64,000 nucleotides of DNA from assembly GCA_029964075.1 (NCBI GenBank), contig CM057129.1, positions 28,387,430 to 28,451,429 on the forward strand, given 5' to 3'. The position numbers and the translations under genes are program-made. The notes beneath the pieces were generated by a model. It searched no databases. It was not told the DNA's origin and worked only from the letters and a program-made list of their open reading frames with translations. Origin of the DNA: Patiria pectinifera. Its lineage: Eukaryota; Echinodermata; Asteroidea; Valvatida; Asterinidae. Numbering within the stretch: position 1 is the stretch's first letter; each line of letters begins with the position of its first letter. Positions 22,506-34,551 of this stretch are shown here, in pieces.

Positions 22506-25140
22506 GGTTACAGCCCGATAGTCCGAAGGTTCGATAGTCCGAAGGTTCTTTAGTCCGAAGGTTCATTAGTCCGAGGGTTCGTTAGTCCGAAGGTTCAATA
22601 GTCCCGTTGGTTCGATAGTTTGAAGGTTCGATAGTCCGAAGGGCCCATAAGTCCGAAAATAGAAGAAGGTTAAATAGTCCGAAGGTTCGATAGTCCGAAG
22701 GTTCGAATAGACGATAGGATTCGATAGTCCGAATCGACAGTGAGGTTCGATAGTCCGAGTGGACGATAAGGTTCGATTGTCCAAATGGACAATAGGTTCG
22801 ATTGTCGAATTGACAATACTTAGGATGCGATAGTCCGAATCGACAGTAAGGTTCGATAGTCCGAGTGGACGATAAGGTTCGATTGTCCGAATGGACAATA
22901 AGGTTTGATTGTTCGAATTGACAATAGGACCTTGTTGTCGATTCGGACTGTACTATCGGACCTTAGTTTCAATTCGAAATAATGTACCGTTGGACTAGTG
23001 AACCTTATTTTCGTTTCGGACTATTAGGTACGTTTCTTAATTGCCCCTAAGGACGTAACATGTACGTCCATGCACGTTTGTTATCTTCTCAGTGATTGCC
23101 CAATTCACTGTCACGTGGCATAGCTATAAGTTCCTTTTACGTTCGGGTTATGAATAGGAGGCGGGCACATTATAAAGAGCCTAAAACCTTGAATGAATAA
23201 CGTACGCCACGGCCTTTTCAATTCATTGGCCGGGGCACAGTGTCACAACACAGACAATAGAAGGAAGGCCCACCGCTCCACCCTAATTCTATAGAAATAT
23301 CTCACAGCGTTAAAGCAATGATAGTTTCGTTCGCACCTGTTGGTTTACCGCATTTGAAAAGCGCAGCATTTCGTTCAGGTATTGAACCCTCTACGCAGAT
23401 AATGTGCTATAATTATGTAAAACGTCTATCAACCAAAACAAACATAAAAATAGAATACACCATTCAAAAATAACCAAGTTTTGGAATATACCTTTCAAAG
23501 GGAAAAAATATTAAAAACGCATGTTTAGCGATGACAGTTTTGATATCTTACATTGGTATTTGGCTTGATAGATGCATGATCATTATGTAATACGTAGAGC
23601 ACATAGTTTCACCCCACCCAAAAACCGTAGGAGGGGGGCAATTAGAAAAACACAACTTCCAAAAGTAGTGGTTTTAAGGTAAATTTGTATTTTAAGACGC
23701 AGCTGTTTGGAATACTAAGCTTCATTATGTTGATACACAGGCCATACAACGTATTTGAAATAATCCAGGTATGAGTTATACCACAAAATGCATAATTAAT
23801 GTCAATCACAACGAAACGCCGACCACTGCGACTACTGTCGGACAAAAATACGAGTAGCCTATGGGTGGACTTGAAGATTTTACAAACCATACCATCATGT
23901 TTGTGTGCAACACCTTACATCAACAAGGGCCACAAAATAAACAATACCCATACAGGGGTGGATCCAGCATTTTTCGCAGGGGGGGGGGGGTATATCGGCA
24001 CCCCCCTGGATCTGCACCTGCCGTACTCGTATTTGGAAGGGTTGTAAATGGGGGAATTTAGGACAGTTTGTTTACGTCATGACTTAGCTCAACCTAGCAT
24101 GACGAAGACATGATATGGCCTGTTTCTCAATATAATTAAGCTTAGTATCGTATTTAAAAGCGTGTTCCAACGATAAACAACAAAACGACGGTTGTAATTT
24201 AGTTTAGGCCTAAACATCAAACATCCTCTGAGGACCACCCCTTTTGGTACTGAATATCACCCCGCGTGGTTTATTAGTTTTGATTTGTAAAGAGTGCCCT
24301 TTTTTGCGAAGTGCCCTTTTTTCTGAACAAGTGCCCTTTTTAAAAAAGAAGTGTCTTTAAAAAAAAAGTGGTTCCCTTTTTTTGTGGCATCTGCCGTTTT
24401 GGATGCCTTTTTCAGAATTTCGCATTGTATCGCCCTGAAAAGCACCATATATTGGCCCTTTGTGTGCATAATTGTCGGTTTTGAACAGTGCCCCCATCGA
24501 CAGATGGGACCAGCCCCCCCCCCCCGCCCTCCTCCACGCTTTTTGATTTGACGGAGGCCAAGTGTCCGGAGTGTCACATCAAAAGCTGGATACGCTGCTG
24601 CCTAAGCTTCCAGCCATCACGTGGAAAATCAATGTATGCCATGTAGACGCGATGTCTGGTCAACCATACCATCACGTCTCAGCCAAAAGGCACGCACGTC
24701 AATCACGAGTCGCTCAGTGAACTGGGATCAATCACAGGGAGGCCGCAAGCGTTAGGTTCGCTGCTTTCGTCCTACGTTCCCAGATCAGTGCTGCCCATGG
24801 TGGCATACTCCGGCATAACCAATCAGATCCACGGTTACAGTGCTGAACGTAGCCTTAGGGTCATTTTAGGTTTTCGTTCGGTAATTAAGAAACGTACCTA
24901 TTGAACCTTCGGACTAATTAACCTTATTCTAAATTCGGACTACCGAGCACTTCGGGCTATTGAACCTTCGGACTATAAATTAACTCTCGGACTAATGAAC
25001 CTTCGGACTAATGAACCTTCGGACTATTGCTTCAAATGTAAGGAATAACGAACCTTATTTCATTTTTGGACTAACGAATTCCCTCTCAAGGGCATTTTGT
25101 GCAGTCGGACTATCGAATCTTCGGACTAAAGAACCTTCAG
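22506..25140. mobile_element. TU-like foldback element, copy B
   Basis: It starts GGTTACAGCCCGATAGTCC, followed by an unbroken block of GGTTCGATAGTCCGAA-type units to about 22930. The reverse-oriented units are at 22935-23030 and 24890-25140. Without the solo LTR it shows the native structure better than copy A. The cargo at 23040-24880 lacks a recognisable transposase and contains long homopolymer G and C runs (23980-24006, 24513-24526). Inner mirrored boundary words are the same as in copy A. Confidence 0.75.
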
Positions 25141-26626
25141 TGCTCTTCTTTTCAGGGTTCGACTGCAATGAGTTATTGTAGGCCGTTGCAAACAGTTCAA
25201 CACTTTTGATTGTTCCATAACTAATAACTCTGGCCAAAATTCGAATGTCTCATAGTTTGTAAAAAAAAAAGGTTGTATTGCTCGAAAACTCAAGACAAAA
25301 AAGTACTATAAATTTACGTGCCAACACATCTGGACTTTTGTACTCAATTTTCGAACTTTTGTACCCAAGTTTTACCAATGCAAATGGCGCCCGAGATTAA
25401 TGCAGTCTTGCTTCTACACAGTTCAGTTACTGCGCCCTCTGTCGACGAGAATGTCATTGCACTTTAAGTATTATTTTCGAAACAATCGCGAAATGAGGGT
25501 CAAATGAATAATTGTTAGTGAATTGTTATACAAAGTAAGAAATAGGGGCCTCCTCGATCTTATGGATTTATAGCGTGAAAGGTAGGTTTGGTATGAGACT
25601 ATAAAATAAGAAAATGAGTTGTAGCAAGCACTAATGTCAACCAAATCATGTGACGGGAAAAAAAACGGCCATCAGCGCAATTTTGCCCAAAGCCTGTTTC
25701 AAAGATAATTCTGTGCCCCCCCCCCCCCCACCCCGGTAAATGGAATTATGTTTCCCAGATTTTTTTGTTTACCGGGCTGTGATCCGATAAATCTGTCCGG
25801 GGGTACAGATGTACCTAAGAAATGCGCTTCCCTCCAGGTTATTCTGTACGTCCCCCATTAACAACGGAAATGTGTCCCCTTGGTAAATGCTTCTTGCAAC
25901 ATGTCTAGCACTCAGACTGTTTCAAATATGTTTTCGCGATTGATCTTCATACACGCTACCCGTCTATTGACAGGGGCGTATTATACCCCCATCCTCGTTC
26001 CCATGGGTTGAGCAGTACGCTCCCACCACTACCTGCTTTCTCACCCTGGTATTGGATCTTTTGCATATCCGAAATTGTTGGATACGTGTAAATGAGAGAT
26101 AGTCGGCTGCCTGCCTTAACTTTACATCAGCGTTTGTTTTTGTAGGTGGTACGTGGGGTAAAAAAAACCACAGAACTATTCGTCGCGGCGTGAGTGACTA
26201 AAACACGGTGTGTTTTTTTTTTCAAAGTTAAAATGTTACAATCTTACCTAGCCAATATGCAGTTTCACATTTTATATTAGCAAGAGCAAATTGGAGGTGT
26301 GGACGTCTTAAACCATAAACGTGAAAACACGTAATACACGTCAGAAAAAAAAGAACACGAAGTACACGATAAAAATCCATTACCTGCTAATTGCGCAATT
26401 GAATCAAGATACAGGAAGCAATTTTCAAGATTCTATGGTAAATCTTATTGAAGTTTTGGAAAGATTTCATCGTAACTACCTCAAACTCAAAGCCAACAAA
26501 TGCCAGCTATTTCAAAAAGAAGAAGAATTCCCAGGTACACTGGTTAGTAGCCAGGGTATGACACCGAACCCGAGTAGTTTGTCAGCTTTCCAGAATTGGC
26601 CAGTACCTCGAACTGAGATGGTTTGA

Positions 26627-27640
26627 ATCTTTACTCGGAAGAATCTTAAGTGGAAGAATGCAAGCCACGCACATAGACGGTGTTCTCTCTGATTTGGCCA
26701 ATGTTAGGGTTGGAGTACCCCCAGAGTTCGATCCTGGAGCCCTTGCTTTTACTGTTTATATTAACTTCCTCCCAACAAGCATTAAGTTCCTCGAAGCATA
26801 ATAAATATGTATGCAGATGATACAATAATTCTGTTCAGAGGCACTTCTTCAGCGTTAATCCAGGACATGATCACAGGCCTGGAACAAGTGAGTAAATGGT
26901 ACATGAATACAAGCTGACCCTAAGCGTTAGCAAAACTAAGTTCATTCCCCTTGGTACTCGTCAACGACTATCACACTTTGAGGGCATTCGTTGATTAAAT
27001 CTCATTGAATGGTGACGTCATCGAGCGCGTCAAGGTTGACAAGTATGTCGGTGTACATGTAATGTTGGACGAATACCTATCTTGGTCTGCTTAAATTGAC
27101 TTCATCGATAAGAAAATATCCAATAAAATAGGTTTTCTTCGACGTTCTGTCAAACCTTGCCTCCCTGCTTCCACATTTAAAATGCTTAGTAGCGTCATGG
27201 TCTTGCCTTTATTCTATCACTGCGTTGTGTGGTCCAGTTGTTTAAACGGTAATACTGAGATGCTTTCCAACTTGCACAATCGCCTGACCCTCGCAGATTG
27301 ATACTCGGACACTTATCGCCGAACTGCACGAGGCCCTCTCGTAGACTGCACGCCCTCTACGCTGGCGTTATAAACGGATGTGTGAAGTTTAAAAATGTAT
27401 TAACACAAAAAAAACACTATCTCAACTCTCGCTTTGAAGCTGGCCCCGAATCATTGAATTGGCACCCGATCTTTTTCCAATGGCTCATCATTTATGTCCT
27501 CTGTTCCGATCCTAAGACCAATGCTAGTAAACGCACGTTCCAATATATGCGGACCTTATGATGGAACAAGTTAAGAGCCCACAGAGACAGGCCGAGTCCC
27601 TATCCAAGTTTAAAGGTTCTCTTATAATACTTGAATGTTA
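26627..27640 (+). mobile_element. LINE RT fragment, copy B, inserted in Ty3/Gypsy fossil
   Basis: Frames read YLSGRMQ-like, THIDGVLSDLANVRVGVPP, DPGALAFTVYINFLP, a MYADDTIILF catalytic box, LSVSKTKFIPFGTRQRL and YVGVMLDEYLSW. They continue through the thumb (LPLFYHCVVWSSC) to a C-terminal tail at 27298-27561 (LNSRFEAGP, TNASKRTFQYMRTL). Compared with copy A it keeps the thumb and tail. Several frame changes show it is dead. After the tail a T-rich tract (27640-27790) precedes the resumption of Gypsy sequence. The clade is uncertain; the domain order fits the CR1/Jockey/L1 type with no RNase H. Confidence 0.8.
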
Positions 27641-27964
27641 TTAATGTTACCCTTCTTTTCTCTCTTTTATCGAATTATTGTTTTTATCTTTTAGTTTGAA
27701 CCAGTTAAATTTAGTTTTAATGTTTTTTTTTTTTTCATTTTTCATTTTATTTTTTTTTTAGTCTAAAACACCTTTTATGCATGATTTCAAATTATTTCTT
27801 TTTTTCTATCATCAATTTTCATTTTAGTTTGTTCTCTCGGGCATGTTAGCAAGATGGATTGAAGAACTTAGCCAGTATGACAATTATTCACAGAAAAGGC
27901 ACAGCACATTAATGCCGACTCTTTGTCAAGAATTCCCTTGACAGGTCCACTTTGTTGTTACTGC

Positions 27965-28985
27965 GCAGCACTGAAAACTTTATTTAGTCAATCGCTGTAA
28001 ATAAAAGTCGTCAACTACCGGGAAAAGAATTAGTAATGCAAATGATTAGTCAGATGACGATTTATTTTAGGGGCATGACAAATTATTTTAGAGGCATGAC
28101 AAATTTAAGTCTACGCAAGACGAATCATATTAATTGCTGAACAAATTAAAATCAGTGAAAGACTAATTTCATTGACGGACTAATACTCCGAAAGTCAAAT
28201 GACTAATCTGCATGGTCATGTAAATCGGATTTTACGAAGTATTTGCGACGTGACAAATTCAATGACTAACTTTCTACAACCCGACTAATTACAGAGCGAG
28301 CCCGCCAAAATATGCCGACAAATTGTTTGACTAATTACGTTCGGTGTGTACGTTTGTACTGTACTTGTACGTGACGCTGCACTGACGCCATTTTCTAGCC
28401 GTAATTTTATCGCCGCTCGACGTACATGTACGTGCGCAGCTGATTTTCGATTATAGGTAAGCATAATCAAAATATTACTTAATATTTGCAGATGAGGAAG
28501 CACTGTGATTTTGCTAGCCAGCATAAATAACTATATTTAGACTCGATGGAATATTTAATGTACTCTTAAGAATGGTTTAGGGCTAGGCCTAAACAGACCG
28601 CTATGTAAAGTACACACGGTCACACCAGTATACGCACTGGAGTAAACTCGGGATTAAATGCGATTGTGTATTTACCGTGCACCGTTCTAAAAGGTTATAT
28701 GACCCGCCCAACTACTATAGTGACTAATTACATTTCTTGCATTACTTATTGAATTTCTTGCATTACTAATTAATTTTCCCGCATTATTAAATAATTTTCT
28801 CGTATTACTAATTAATTTTCTTGCATTACAAATCACTTCAGAAATTGGTCAAATAAGACACTTTTTCAGGACTTATTATAATGTCAAAATGACCCATACA
28901 TGACAAACTATCAATTTCTCAAATAAGACACTGCGCATGACTATTCTTTTTTTAGTCAATTGACTGAACACATTTTTCAGTGAGG
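27965..28985. mobile_element. AT-rich insertion between Gypsy parts, with a short tandem repeat
   Basis: About 1 kb of unrelated sequence separates Gypsy RNase H from integrase. It is full of GACTAAT/ATTAGTC words in both orientations. At about 28726-28845 it holds four to five imperfect copies of a ~27-bp unit (ATTAATTTTCTTGCATTACT). TGCGCA words lie near both ends (27970, 28927). It has the feel of a non-autonomous DNA element, but I cannot fix exact ends or a target duplication. Confidence 0.45.
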
Positions 28986-30084
28986 GTTCGATGTCAGCAA
29001 ACTCCCTTGTGGTGGATGCAAATCTTGAACAAGAATCCAGACACAGTGTGGACGTTCTGAGGATGACGTCGACGACGTCCTTCCCCTTGCTGTTCCCTGA
29101 AATCACTGTAACAAACCCTACTTCAGAAGCTATAAATTTACAGCAGATTGGGGAACCACATCCTTCAGACCCGCTTTTGCTGGACAAGGATAAGAGTCCT
29201 CCGACTAGAACCAACGAAGTCCCCAATTTGACAAAAGTAATTATGGAGCGTCCTATCCTGCTGACCGGCGTTTGTCGGACGGGGGTAGTACTCCCCTTTT
29301 CACAAAATACACTAACGAACAGCTCAGGCAATTGCAATTAAAGGATCCAAACCTAAAACACACACCAAAATGGATAGAAACATCTGTTAGACCGGCACAG
29401 AGGGAGTTGCAAATACTATCACCTAGTGTAAAGTATTTTCGGACGAATGCTCCTCTTCTTGAAATTAATGATGGTGTACTATACTATAATTGGGTAGAAG
29501 ATCCAACACCCAGGTTACTTTACATAGTTCCAACCGCCATAAAAAAAAACTCCTTATGCTCAGTCATGATTCAAAAATGGCTGGACATCCAGGAATCACC
29601 AGAACGATCAAAGAAATTAAACAGACATGTTTTTGGTACAAAAACACCTTTATTGCAGGGGCCCCGGCCGAGCGTGTTCATTTAGACATTTTGGGGCCCG
29701 TTCACACCAACTAAATATGGCAGTCGGTACATCTTAATGTGTTAATTTGTCAATTTAATAAATGGATTGAAGCTTACCCATTACCAGATCAAACGCCGAA
29801 TCTTTCCCATGGGCTCAAAAGATAACTTTGTTTCTCGGTTCAGTTGTCCGCTTCAAATCCATACTGATCAGGATGCAAACTTCAATGGCTCTTTCTTTCA
29901 AGCAAGAATACGCATTATTATACATAAAACATGTAGAAACGGACACAGACTTCGAATTGTTTTCTTGTCACACATTTTCAGTGCCTGCGCATGAGAGGCT
30001 GAGGAATTGTTATCATCACCATCATCCTTACTCCATCATCTTCATCATCACCATTTTCATCGGAGGAAATTGAAGTTTTCAACG

Positions 30085-30231
30085 ATGGCTGAAGTCGACC
30101 TGCAGAGAATACTGACAGAGATGGAGAAGCGACGAGTGAGGTGCAGAAAGCAGGAGTCGGCCACCCCGAAAGAATCCCTGCAGATGATGCGAGACATGTA
30201 TGCGGAATGGATTGATAACGACTATGACAAG
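30085..30231 (+). CDS. METTL27: METTL27-like exon 1
   Basis: Encodes MAEVDLQRILTEMEKR and onward to WIDNDYDK, then donor G|GTAGGA, phase 0. The N-terminal helix is longer and more charged than in the vertebrate protein. The Kozak-like context is AACGATGG. A short ATC/CAT-rich microsatellite (30013-30064) lies just upstream and may be in the 5' UTR. Confidence 0.85.
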
Positions 30232-33200
30232 GTAGGACACAAAAAGTATTCCTTGACAAGTTTGTGGTGGCTCCACAACTGGAAAACAGTTATAATCTAT
30301 ATAAGTATGTCTCTGTGAAGGTTCCTGCTTTTGTGACAACTGGGAAAACAACCGTTTTCACTGCGGGCATGATGATTCGCCTTTTTTTTAATGGCTGCCA
30401 TGCCCCTATAAAGGGTGAACTCCTGATGCAGCGTAGTATAAACGAGTCCTGTTTATTACGTCACGATTTACTATGTTTTGTTTGCTGTCCCCAACGACGA
30501 CTTTTACACAAATTGCACTTTCGGGTCGAAACAGGACCTGAAAAACAGCTTTCAAGTTCCCTTTGTACTCACTTCATGACAAGTAGTCGTTCTTATTTCA
30601 TCACACCTTAGGCTACATATACCCGAAAAATGACGGAAATGTCTTCGAGCATTGCACAACCTCTTTAACATGATGGTCCGGATTCGACGCATGAGGGCGC
30701 GCGTTATACTGTACGGACGTACGTATGCGCTATGCGTGGATTTACTGTAGTCACGGACTGAGCGTAACCCAGACTCTGGCCAAGTCTAGAGCGCATACGG
30801 CTATAGTTGTTATGCTGACATAATGTCTCCGCTTAAAAGGATTGATAAGTTATAAATTCCGACAAAGGCTAAATAGATATTGTGGGGTGAGAACTCGCTG
30901 CATGCATACGCAGTCTCCCCTTAGGTCCTCCCACGGTCTCGCCAGTTTGTAAATGCCCAAAGTCATCAAGACCTTATAGCGATGTGCACAACACGAGCTC
31001 CTACAGCCATCGGATTTCTGGATGTGTCCCTGAGTTCCGACAACTCTATGGTCTAGCATGGCACTAATGGATTGAACGACATAAGACAATGTCACAATTT
31101 TGCATAGCCATTTTGCTCCACCTAACAATTGCTAGTTATTTATTTGGTGTTATATTTTGCCATGTTGTTATAACAAGCCTGATAGAATATGGAATACACT
31201 GCAAGTGGCTGTATACCTTTATGCATATCTATTTTATACAGGACATGGAAGTTCTTGGTTTCAAAAGCCCATTCGAATTAGCGGAGACATTATCACTCTT
31301 CAGCAGCGACAAGAACAGCCGAGTATTAGACTGCGCATCCGGGACGGGCCTTTTGGGTCTAGAGGTAATAACCTTAATTAAACCCTGTTTGTCTGTCGGC
31401 CGGTCTGTCGGTCAGTCGTCTGTCGGTCTGTCGGGCTGTCTGTCTGTCGGGCTGTCGGGCTGTCTGTCTGTCTGTATGTATGTCTGTATGTCGTGGTGTC
31501 TGCGGTATGGTGTAAATTGAGGACATACATATGAAGCATCGATGAATTGAGGACAGGAGTCAAATCGAGGATGTCCTCAATTAGAAAACGTGTATAAAAC
31601 CAATGAGAGCTGTTGCGAAAAAGTTGAGTGTAAATAAAAGATCGTGATGGTCCGGATGTGTGTCTAGATAATGTTATGTGTTTGTTTTCATTAGAACTTT
31701 GGAAGCGTGTTTTTTTCTTGTAATCAAGAAGTTTCCTTGCCCAAAGCGAAACTCCTGATACATTATGTGTACTCTGGTAATTTAAAGAGCGTTACCTGTG
31801 ACGTCATACCAACGGGCAACCGACAGTTATCTCGAACATTTAGGCATCTTTTGCATGTTATAGTGCCCACATTTTGACACAGCGGTTTATTTCACCACTT
31901 TTGCATCACTCACATTTGAGATACACATACAGTGTAAAAGAGAACAGTTTGCTAAAAGTTCAATTGGCAACATCTGACAACAGCATCCAACTTGTTAGCA
32001 AAATGTAGGATATCAAAAGCTCTTTATTCATGATCAATCTATACATCGTGCAGTTTTTGCATATGGATTGTATTTGCCAGCATTCAGTTATTACCGATGT
32101 CCGTGTCAATATTGTGTTCATTGCGTCTGCACAACACAACAGCATTAGTTTGCAGCTTGCCCAACCCCCCACCCAGAATTTTTCTTCTAGATTAGTCCCT
32201 TTGTTTCAATGTATGTGTGTACAATACATATTTTTCCAACAAAACTTAATATTCGTTCACGGTTCAATGGCAGCTCAAGAAACGCGGGTACATTCGCATA
32301 GATGCTCTGGATGCCTCCAAGGAAGCCTTAGATTACAGCCGAGGGAAGCAAGTGTATACCAACTTCTTCTGCGAGTACCTGGGACAGAATCGCCTACCCA
32401 TTGAGGATGGTAACGTTCTGAAAAGATGACTCTTTTCGACTTCTTTTTAATGCTTTTCCACCTAGCAATTATGTGCTACAAGTGTTTTGGGATCCTTTCC
32501 TGCATGGTCCTTGTTTTCCCTCCAACCGATGATCTGTCCTGTTTCAAGAGGCATGTTAATTCATACCTTCAGCTCTCTTGTAGCTCTGTACGTTGACTGG
32601 CTTTTAGCAATACAACGAGACATCTACATATATATATTTCTCTTGGTAGGTACCTATGACGCAATCTGTATGAGCGCCGCTTTTGGTAACACCCATGTAC
32701 GCCCCGACTGCTTTCCGGAGCTACTTCGCATAACCAAACCAGGTCAGTGGGTTGGAGAGATAAGAAACTAGTCTCCAGTGCCCTATGAAATTTAGATTCT
32801 TATAAAATCTGGTCTTTTCTAATTATTTTCACTTAGACATGCGCAATACAACCAAGGGGTCCGTATTTCATACAGTCCAAATTTCATAGTACACCAGTAT
32901 TTACGAAATTTACTCAATGGAAATAATAAATGTTCGTGACTCAAAGTATCAGGTATTAACAAGACATGCCACGCCTCATAAAGCTGGTGCCTGAGCATAC
33001 ACAACATTACATTGATGCAGCATTGCTTTTGGGCTGGATTTTGTCCCTTCCTTGGCATTCCAGGACATCTTCTTTGCTACTTTGGGCCAAGGTGAGACCT
33101 AAGCCAGTCTAAATAACAAGTGACGGGTCAGGACTCTTTGCGACCCAGTAAAAAAAACACCAGTCTTTTGTCTTGATATTAATGCATGATTCTCTAGAAA

Positions 33201-33433
33201 CAATTGATTTGCTTTATACAGGAGGCTACGTAATTTTCGACGTGCGTGCAGAGAACCTCATTCTCGATGAATGCTGCAAAGATGGCAAGCTGGATGACGT
33301 CATCCACAAAATGGCAGCCAAAGGAAAGGTTGAGTTTCTGGAGAAAAAGCGCCATGTGTACATGCAGTGCGAACAAAACGGCAATACAGAGTACTGCTAT
33401 GCCTTTGTGCTGAGGGTGATTGGAAATAAGTGA
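30085..33433 (+). CDS. METTL27: METTL27 (WBSCR27)-like methyltransferase, whole gene, five exons
   Basis: Five exons (30085-30231, 31242-31364, 32274-32409, 32650-32742, 33222-33433) join with consistent phases (0,0,1,1) and GT-AG introns into 711 nt, 236 aa plus stop. Human METTL27 is about 245 aa. The product is a class I SAM-dependent methyltransferase. Helices (LQMMRDMYAEWIDNDYD) precede motif I VLDCASGTGLLGLE, then IRIDALDASKEAL (acidic motif II), TYDAICMSAAFG (motif IV), a RITKPGGYVIFDVR strand-turn (motif V/VI) and a C-terminal strand. Motif I has CASGTG where most relatives have GCGTG. The biological substrate of this family is not settled. It is probably cytosolic: there is no signal peptide or membrane segment. 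The start is the first ATG before a conserved-looking helix. Confidence 0.88.
31242..31364 (+). CDS. METTL27: METTL27-like exon 2 (SAM-binding motif I)
   Basis: Acceptor TTTTATACAG, donor CTAGAG|GTAATA; 41 codons, phase 0 on both sides. Contains FKSPFELAETLSLF and VLDCASGTGLLGLE. Confidence 0.9.
31385..31497 (+). repeat. (GTCT/GTCG)n microsatellite in METTL27-like intron 2
   Basis: This is a run of GTCTGTCG, GGTCTGTC and GTCTGTATGTAT variants about 110 bp long, starting only 20 bp after the exon 2 donor. Confidence 0.9.
32274..32409 (+). CDS. METTL27: METTL27-like exon 3
   Basis: Acceptor ATGGCAG, donor GATG|GTAACG; 45 codons plus one base. Encodes LKKRGYIRIDALDASKEALD and continues to RLPIED. 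The Asp after the second strand is the usual adenosine-ribose ligand. Confidence 0.88.
32650..32742 (+). CDS. METTL27: METTL27-like exon 4
   Basis: Acceptor TCTTGGTAG, donor CCAG|GTCAGT; phase 1 in and out. Encodes TYDAICMSAAFGNTHVRPD and then ELLRITKP, the motif IV strand and following helix. Confidence 0.9.
33222..33433 (+). CDS. METTL27: METTL27-like exon 5, stop codon
   Basis: Acceptor CTTTATACAG; encodes GGYVIFDVRAENLI and onward to FVLRVIGNK and TGA at 33431-33433. This is the C-terminal antiparallel strands of the methyltransferase fold. No consensus polyadenylation signal close by is convincing. Confidence 0.88.
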
Positions 33434-34551
33434 ACATTTTGTTTAGGTCGATGACATGAAGTTTACACATAACTTTTTTCATATATTGAAAGAAATACTT
33501 TTTAGTTAAAATGTTTGTATAAGAGTGCACTTTGCTTAACATTTATTGTTAATTAAATTGGACACCCGGAGGCATTTTAAAGGATTGCATTTATTACATG
33601 GCTTATGTTTTAGTTACCCTTATTTATTTGCTTAGGTGCTGATGGCTGTATTTTGGGTTGAACTCCTTAAGTGATTAAAAGGTTTGGTGAGGGTTCTTAG
33701 TTATGTGGTTTAATATCTTGATTTGTTTTTGTAAACAGGCCGACTGTGATACGTTTTAGGATTTGACACGTTCATTCCAGAATCATCGAGTTACGATGCT
33801 GAAGCTTTCTCCGAAGTTGCTCATGCTCAGTTTTTCTATCTTATGTATGTAACGTTTTTTAAACAAACATTAAAAAAATAGTTGGCAAAATCGCTTTGCT
33901 GTCAGCCTCCGTCGGCAACAAATTCGCAAGGAAAAGTGCAACCTTTTTTATTCAAACAGTGTTGAAGACCATTGGGCTGATGACAGCAGTGTGCTCGAGT
34001 CCATCGCTGACCATCCCCTCCATGGTTTTGCTTGATTATACCCCCTGCGGTTCTGACTTGACTTACCTGAACGTCTTGGCATGCCCCCCCCCTTCTGACA
34101 TCTGGACCCGCCCATGGGTCGTGCTTTCTATGACAGTGTTGTGACCAATGTCATTTCGCCTCGAACCGAAATCCCTTGGTAACTCTCTCCAGTTTGTCTG
34201 ACTTGATTCTTCCTGTCAAGAAGGGTCTTGTTTAAGCGTGCAGCCAGGCTCTCTGCTTCCTCTCACCCATACACTCTAGCTGTGCACTCTTGCTCAACTC
34301 CTACCTTCAGCGTTTCTGATTTTTTTCTCTTTTTCTCTTTTCATCATATTACTTCTCTTTTCAAAGCCCTTTGCCAAGAGTGGCTTTTGTAGCCATGATG
34401 CTTGTGGCAATATTCCATTAAAAAATAGCATTCATTAAGGATATCATTTTCTCAGAACACGAACACGCACCAGTTTTTGAGTAGCAATGTAGCGGTTTCA
34501 TTTTCCAAGAAAGTCGATAAAGTCGATAGCAGCGTGTAAGCACCGTCCAGA
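33434..34551. other. Intergenic, nothing recognised
   Basis: This is AT-rich 3' flank of the METTL27-like gene followed by unremarkable sequence. No frame longer than 82 codons, no repeat structure that I can name. The final 9 bases (34543-34551) are the target duplication of the next element. Confidence 0.5.

Larger units (their letters stand above)
21266..27187 (+). repeat. Segmental duplication, copy B
   Basis: This is the direct-orientation partner of 6150-13328. It lacks the solo LTR found in copy A, keeps a single target GTTCA there, and continues past the point where copy A is cut by the TA-flanked element. Small block differences near 24577, 24728 and 25318, and single-base differences at a low rate, indicate a moderately young duplication. 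Confidence 0.9.
26395..29990 (+). mobile_element. Ty3/Gypsy pol fossil with nested insertions
   Basis: Recognisable parts in order are an RT segment (26395-26625; words LKLKANKCQLF, NWPVP), the end of RNase H (about 27846-27960; WIEELSQYD, then a NADSLSRIP-like tail) and an integrase region (about 29290-29990). The integrase region carries a zinc-binding part reading KMAGHPGITRTIKEIKQTCFW, then HLDILGP as the start of the core. A LINE fragment separates the first two parts and an AT-rich insertion separates the second and third. The element is old and broken. It ends about 90 bp upstream of the METTL27-like start codon. Confidence 0.8.

Noticed and set aside
29998-30084. Additional upstream coding for the METTL27-like gene
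   Set aside because: This is a CAT/ATC microsatellite next to Gypsy fossil; the frame upstream of ATG 30085 is not conserved-looking.
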